Of a DNA stretch of 64,000 nucleotides, positions 57,685-64,000 are shown piece after piece. Numbering within the stretch: the first letter of the stretch is position 1; each line of letters begins with the position of its first letter. The translations under genes and the position numbers were made by a program. The DNA is from Iris pallida (taxonomy: Eukaryota; Streptophyta; Magnoliopsida; Asparagales; Iridaceae), in NCBI GenBank assembly GCA_029216955.1, contig JANAVB010009599.1:4860477-4924476 (forward strand), written 5' to 3'. Below the pieces are notes generated by a model. That model saw only the letters and a program-made list of their open reading frames with translations. It did no database searches and was not told the DNA's origin.

Positions 57685-59922
57685 TGTCATGCCCCGATTC
57701 GTAGAGTCGTTTATTCACATAGTTTATCTCTTAGAATCGATCGTCCTCGCTTGGACGTGATGCCGTACAAGTCTGGTATTGCACTTGTACAAGGCAGAGA
57801 AGGTACATAATTGATAATCTTCAAATAGGGACACATCACAGCGACAAAAGTAGACAAATTAAAGTTAATGAGGACAATATTTCTTATTGAATAGAAATAT
57901 ATCACTTCTTTATAGCAGCAGAGATAAATAGATAACTTGAAATCACACAGAGATATATAGAACTTTATTCTCTTTATTGATAATTGAAGAAGATTACAAG
58001 ACTTGTATTGAAATAAAATGCTTACAACACATCTCACTTTACATTGAAAGCCAACTGAACAATGCTATACAGCTTACATTTGATACTTGGATACATTATA
58101 TTACAACTCGATATACCGACTTAGCCTACAACTCACTGGTATAACTGATTACAATATTCCATACATTATACCCTTTATAAACAGAAGACATCATCTTGTA
58201 CAAGGAGAGCTTCTGTATGCCCAACAAATCTTCGATGTCGCGGGACCAATCAAGCCAATCTTCGTGTATAGAATATCCCATGCACGAGCACCTACCCACA
58301 AAATGTTGGTCAGCACATCATCTATGTACTGGCGAGCAGAATCCAACCCACTCGCCTAAACCAACATTTAAGTAACCATTTAAGCAAGCATTTATTAGAA
58401 TGATCTTTTATTGGGGTCCTCGCATCAGTTCACAGTTCATGGGCAATAATCATAGTGAAGCATGCAAACTGGTTATCTTATTTCTTATGTAAAGGCATCA
58501 GTGAAACATATTTAGTATTATCGAGTCCTGACAGTATATATTTAGAGGCAATCTTTTAAGCGTCGTTGAGTTAACATTAGCCAAACATGTTATGGGTATT
58601 CTTTTAGCAAGGCAACACTCCAGCATATTTCAATTAACATGTTGAGCATGGTATAGAGTTCTCACTTAAAGGCAACATCATAACATCGACTTGTTTAGCA
58701 TGATCAAACAGACAATTCAACCAAATATATTGCATATATCATATTTAAGTGATTTCTTACCGATATTCGACTTCGCGTACCAGCATAAGAATACAGGATA
58801 ATATGATATATACTTACTCTCTCTGCACAAAACATTCATTAGCATGCATCCTTACTACATGGTCACTAGTATTGTTAAACCATATGGATTCTTTTTATTT
58901 CATTTATTTACAAGATAATGCTGTTAGCATAGTAGGTGGCGAGCCTCTATGCCACCCCGCCTTATCCGTGCTCCCACAATACTCATCATTATTTTTACCT
59001 TGGTCGAGTCGGTCCCGACGCCCGGGTACCATTCGAGGAAATTAAAACTCAAACCTTGTATACAAGTTGTCCATGACCATGCGAATGCGTGTTCGACTCG
59101 ATTGTGAACATAATTGTATGGTAAAATATATTAAAAAAAAGTAAAGGCAACAGAGCATCATTAGTCATATTCAATGACTTATTCATTTCATCATTACCAT
59201 CATTTCATTTGGTGATCTCAAGGATCCCATGCTTTATCATTTCTTATTCATTGCTTCATTGCAACGTTTCTCATATTATTCCTTTTGACAAGGAATATAA
59301 CATTCATTCATTTCATAGGGACATTTATTCGTTCTTTCATTTCTTATAAGGGACATGCAACAATTTATATTCTTGCAACAGTTATACAGAGAGTACATAA
59401 TTCAAGTATTCGTTTAATTCTCATAGCCAGTGCATTGTCTATTCTATCATTCACAAGGTATCTCATTATTCAAGTATCTTACTATTCAACAACATTAAAT
59501 ATAAGGGACAATATTATCAATTCATTCTCAAGCATCAAATCACATTAGCAGTTCAATGTTCATGTGTTGTACATTTTAATAATTCTCAGCATAAGCATCT
59601 CTATTATTCAGCAACTAAAAATATGGGACTTTTAGGGACAATTCAAAGCATTTCAATACTTCATTTATTAAGCATGCAGGAATAAGAGGAAAGTAGGACA
59701 GTTCTACTTGCCTTGCATAACGGTTTTCCCGTTTCGATTTTACACATTTCCACTAGGCGTAGCTCCACCAGCGAGCCACGTTCCAATACCCATTCCGTCT
59801 AGCCAGCTAAGAGAGACTGCATCAGTCTTAATTCTCTTGATCTACAATACAAGTTATGGTCCAACATTCTGATAGCATCCAACAAGCCAATCCAAATACC
59901 TCGTGCGGAGCGGGGCATTACA
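57685..59922 (-). repeat. 3' LTR of A2
   Basis: Collinear with LTR A1, including TATAAAGGG (minus strand, near 58,170), an AATAAA signal near 57,975 and the degraded 36-bp repeat zone. The 94-residue frame seen in A1 is disrupted here. Confidence 0.9.
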
Positions 59923-60847
59923 TAATATACCACTTAGAAAAAGTTTCATCCTCGAAACTTAAGAAAACAATTCATCTACAAGATTCACTTAGTCACATTA
60001 AGTTACTCATTCAGCTTCAATTTAATATTCATTTCAGCACATTCGGTCATCTCAAAATAGCTATCCAACTGTACCAATTAAATCCATCAACGATTCGATC
60101 TGTCTTTCTCTTTTTTAATTACTTGTAACTTCTCATTGATTCACCAACATTTTCCTTGCATTTCTATCTTGGTCGCAACATATCACTTCATTTGGATCCA
60201 TACACATATTTTAGGCGTCCCCAAAATATATGTATTTAAGCCAAAGTCCGTACTAGTACGATAAATTCTTTCCAAAATGTTATCTCAGTCGCAACCTATC
60301 ACTTCCGCTGGATCCATACACATATTTTAGGCATCCCCAAAATATATGTACTTCAGCCAACTTCCATGTTAGTGCGATTCGATAAGCCATATTATAACTC
60401 TCTTTTCCAAATCTGACTTAGCATCCTTTCAATTGACTTATTACTTCATTCACTTTGCCACAATCACTATCTTCCAGGCCACAACACATAACATCAGGGA
60501 CAACTCGGGCAAGCTCTCTATCCAAGCATAATATTTCTAACATTCGGTCAAGGGTCTAACATAGAGCCAATCATATCAAGAGTTCACAACATGCAATCAT
60601 ATTCCTTCCCAAATCCAACAATATTTCTCACCGAGGCAATGTAGGAACCCTAGAGGGGGGGTGAATAGGGTCAAGCTAACTAATCAAGCACTTAGCAAAA
60701 GCTAATGGACAATTTAAAATTATAAGTGCAAGAGAAGAAGCAATAACAATACCGACACACGATGTATCCTGGTATCCTCCCAAGAGGCACTCCAGTCCCG
60801 GAACTCTTTCCGGCTTTAATCCACTATTTGAGTAAATAGTTACACAT

Positions 60848-60986
60848 GAGTTTGGATCCGAAAAACTCGCCAACTTCAACACGAGTTTGGATCCGAAGAA
60901 CTCGCCAACTTCAACCGAGAGTTTGGATACGAAGACTCTCCAACTTCAACCGAGAGTTTGGATACGAAGACTCTCCAACTTCAACC
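60848..60986. repeat. 34-bp tandem repeat, 4 copies, in LTR F
   Basis: Units GAGTTTGGATCCGAAGAACT / CGCCAACTTCAACC, the last two with GGATACGAAGACTCTCC. They lie downstream of the TATA box, in the presumed R/U5 part. Confidence 0.9.
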
Positions 60987-61164
60987 TTTCACAATAGGTT
61001 TTGATCTCCTTACAATAGGATGAAGATCTTTCTTTTCAACTCAATAACTCTAACACAATTTGTGGATGGCAAATAAAAGCTTTGTAGAGTTGTATGTGGA
61101 TAAGCTTTGGTGGTTTAAGAATTTTTAGGCTCAAAGCATCAACCTTGAATGAAGGGGTTCAAGG

Positions 61165-61173
61165 CTATTTATA
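61165..61173 (-). promoter_or_regulatory. TATA box of LTR F
   Basis: Minus-strand TATAAATAG in the context GGTTATAAATAGCCTTG, about 1.04 kb from the LTR start. It fixes the orientation of the solo LTR together with the CCCCCCCTCTAGGG end. Confidence 0.6.
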
Positions 61174-64000
61174 ACCAAAGCAAAGGAAAGTGCAATAATG
61201 CAACTTTCACAGGCTGACGGATCATCCGTCGGATTTCTGCGAAAATCCGTCGGATCATCCGTCTGTATAGTCCAACGGCTATAAAAAGAGCCGTTGGGAT
61301 CAATCATTCGTAGAATCCAACCATTGGAATGCAAACGGTCATATGGCAGAAAATCTGCCAGAATTCTGCGGTTTTCTGCCGGATAATCCGAACACTCACA
61401 GAAGGTATTCTGTGAGACCATTCGGATCTTCCGTCGGATTTCCGCGGAGATCCGCCGGATTATCCGCCAGGATTTCGAAGATTGTCCTGGGTTATTATCT
61501 ACCCTAGCTTTCGATTTTGCCATCCATTTCTTGTGTTTACAATAATTCCTAAGACTCATTACAGACTCCAGATAAACTTAGGCAGGTGCAGGCTTCTTCA
61601 GAGTCTTGAAATGATGATGGCATGGCTTGGCTTCTTCCTTTGATAGGTGCTGGCTTTTTCCCTTGGCAGCAGTTGTCCAAAGATATCCAGTTTGCAGGTG
61701 CAGGCTTCTTCAGCGGAACCCCCGGTGCGTGGCTCCAGAGATGTCGTCGGGTGGTTCAGAAAAATCTTGTGGGATCCATCGTCTTTGGCCCACCATGATT
61801 TCTTCATTGTATTGCATATGTCCACATTGATCTTGCTAATTGCTTTTCTGTAAATACATGTTAGACGAACAAAGCAATATACATGTAGCAAGAATGATAA
61901 GATAAAAGCACATTAGGACTATGCGAAGTTTAAGTATCAATGCTATAGTGATAGCATAAATATTAGTGATATCGTAATGTTAAACTTAATTGAATAACCA
62001 TAATCAAAAACATAGTTCTGATTTTGGTAGCTCAATTAAATTTATCATATATAAGCTCATATCACTAATATGTAAACCAATAGGCACATATCACCAAAGG
62101 TATAAGTATAAGAGAAATGCTATAGCGATAGTATGAAGATTAGTGATAATAAAATGCTAAACTTAACATATTAACCATATTCAAAAACATGATACAATCA
62201 TTGGGCTAACAGGCAATTCATCTTTTCTAAAAGATACAATCCGACGTCACCCACTATCAATTACCCGAGTCAGGGTATAATTCTATGCAACAGTCAAGGT
62301 TAACCCAACTACCCGACTATAGATACCTATCCAACATTCCCTTCATGAGCAGTCAATTCTATCTTATAGGCTAATTCACTACTCGAAACATACAACTGAA
62401 GTCTCATCCCACGATTCTAGTTCCTGCTATAGGCCAACACATAATTCTCAAGGGTAAAACATCTCTAAGGTTCATATTGAAGCATATACATACAACATAT
62501 CATTCTTAGGTCATACTCGTCACCATCTCTCGTTCAATGTCAAAAGGTTATCCTACGGTCGTCAATGGTCACCTTATTATTCAGTTAATTTCTAAGGTTA
62601 GCTACACTGACAGCTAAACTTAATCATTCAGGTGACCTTTCTAGAGTGGACGGCTACTAGGGTTATACCAGTTCCTTATTCTTAGGACCAACAAGCAACC
62701 GACAGTTCTAAGGAACTCTACCCAAACCTATGGGTATTAACTTAGTTTGAATAACTAATCGCTATTGTCGGCTATGCCAACAATTAGTCATGCAGCCCAC
62801 GGTTGCTAGAGTCAAGTCTATCTATCCATGGTCTTTCTCAAAGAAATAACTTCCACAGTGGCTCATTCTAGACTTACCCAACGATCGACTAAGATCGTTC
62901 TATCAACATTACAGTCAAAACCAATCCGACATACGATTCTCATCGTTCTAATAATCCATCAAGTAAATTCCCAACGATTCAATTTCTATTCCAATTCTTT
63001 TGTACCCACACAAATCCACAAGCCAAGGCTAACTATTCAAGGGTCATCGATTCCGATAGTCTTAACATAACTATAGAATCATACTATTCAATCTGTATGA
63101 CAGAGTCATACCACTAAGTCAAAGCCAGCAATCTATATCCCAACCGACAATCACATATGTCGACATTATCCAACACGTTTGCCATTTCTCAATCCCATTC
63201 GTTTCTCAGTCCTCAAAATATCGTAATGACATTCTTAAAATTCCCTACCTCAAGGGTCGAGTAGTTCATTCAATTCAATCCGACAATTCATGTACCATCC
63301 TCTATGTAACACAAATATTCAGGTTGCTACTTGTTACTTTTCTAATACAATTCAATTCCTTAATATTCATGCACATATACAATGACTATCCTTTGGTGAT
63401 CAAGATGGATTGACATCTATTACACCTTAGGGTCAAGGCACAATTTTTTGATATTCCTTTGGGTCACCGACAACATTTTCAAAACTTTCAGCTTAGTAAG
63501 CAACTTTGTATTAGCCACATATGATTTGCATCCAACCAATCGAAGTCAACATTCAGGTGTTTTAAGCCACCACATTCTCTAGCTAAATCTATTTACCCAT
63601 AGCATACTAACTGTCTTACTAGTCTGAGTCATCACTCCACTAAACAATTTCTAACCAAGCCACCCGTTACAATTTCTAGAAATCTCGCTACCCAGCATAA
63701 CATCACTGTCGAGGAACACTCGAGTCATCTAGCAACAATACATGACTCCCAGCTATGTCTCGGTACTACCCAATAACCACAGATAGTCTCCTTACTATCC
63801 TATGGAAAGGGTCAATATACATCTAGTTCTGAGGTGGTAGAGACAATATACCACTCAAAAATGAAACCATTCCCCAAACAATACCAACTCAAATCTATTC
63901 CAAACATTCGTGATCTATAATGATCACAACACTTAGCCAACATCTCAGGGTCTCAATATCACAAGCCAATATTCTTAGGGTCTCAAAAGTGTTAGCCAAC

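Larger units (their letters stand above)
60640..62211 (-). mobile_element. solo LTR F, Copia-type, 1,572 bp
   Basis: TG...CA ends with the 5-bp duplication GGCAA (60,635-60,639 and 62,212-62,216). A1 reads uninterrupted at the matching site (about 26,850). On the minus strand the LTR ends ATTCACCCCCCCTCTAGGG then TTCCTACA, a wording typical of Angela/SIRE-like Copia 3' LTR ends. A TATA box TATAAATAG lies at 61,165-61,173 (minus). No partner LTR or interior. ORFs in it are not coding. Confidence 0.85.
57685..64000 (-). mobile_element. LTR element A2, minus strand, runs off window
   Basis: Second, older copy of family A. Its 3' LTR is 57,685-59,922 (2,238 bp; on the minus strand TGTAATGCCCCGCTCC...CGGGGCATGACA). 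The interior runs from 59,923 to the window end, split by a solo LTR at 60,640-62,211. The last bases match A1 near 25,010, so the 5' LTR lies outside the window. It is clearly diverged from A1, with many indels. No coding frame here either. The target duplication cannot be tested; the left flank is ACCAC. Confidence 0.9.

Overview
The window is nuclear DNA from a flowering plant, and essentially all of it that can be identified is transposable elements. The diagnostic families are plant ones: Ty3/gypsy LTRs with the TGTAAT...GGGGCGTRACA termini and GAGGACGAAA-type 3' ends seen in Tekay/Del-like elements, an Athila-type integrase, a CACTA (En/Spm) element with TNP2 and Transposase_24 genes, L1-type LINEs with a DUF4283 ORF1, and a Harbinger-type element. 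I found no rRNA, tRNA or intact host gene. The species cannot be named from what is visible. Repeated C-to-T and G-to-A lesions (Gln-to-stop, Trp-to-stop, Cys-to-Tyr) fit old, methylated heterochromatin.

Left part (1-15,956): a decayed gag-bearing Ty3 element (1-4,370), a Copia protease remnant on the minus strand (5,340-5,926), a plus-strand LTR of family B (6,360-8,871), a 1.8 kb Harbinger-like element filled with a T-rich low-complexity tract (9,174-11,008), an Athila-type integrase remnant (12,665-13,440), a foldback element inside a (TA)n tract (13,646-13,795), and AT-rich DNA with one small open frame.

Right part (15,957-64,000): a nested stack whose joints can be read to the base. A LINE (15,957-17,353 and 56,704-57,684) is split in its ORF1 by LTR element C (17,354-56,703, minus strand, gag only). 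The 3' LTR of C is split twice: by LTR element D (17,706-37,780, target duplication AGGCT) and by a nearly complete 8.9 kb CACTA element (39,430-48,362, target duplication AGT). The 5' LTR of D contains a short LINE in a (TA)n tract and a solo LTR of family B (20,976-31,443). That solo LTR is split by LTR element A (22,198-29,876, target duplication GTAGG, two 2,339 bp LTRs with about 30 differences). A second copy of A (A2, minus strand, from 57,685 past the window edge) interrupts the LINE again and carries a Copia-type solo LTR (60,640-62,211, target duplication GGCAA).

All LTR elements that can be delimited lack pol: A and D have no coding capacity and C has only a broken gag with four zinc knuckles. 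They would depend on enzymes from elsewhere. Families A to D share LTR ends; B and C also share a promoter-side region with hypervariable GCCGCATA arrays and a conserved hairpin, so they look like branches of one non-autonomous lineage. These shared structures are the most unusual signal here.
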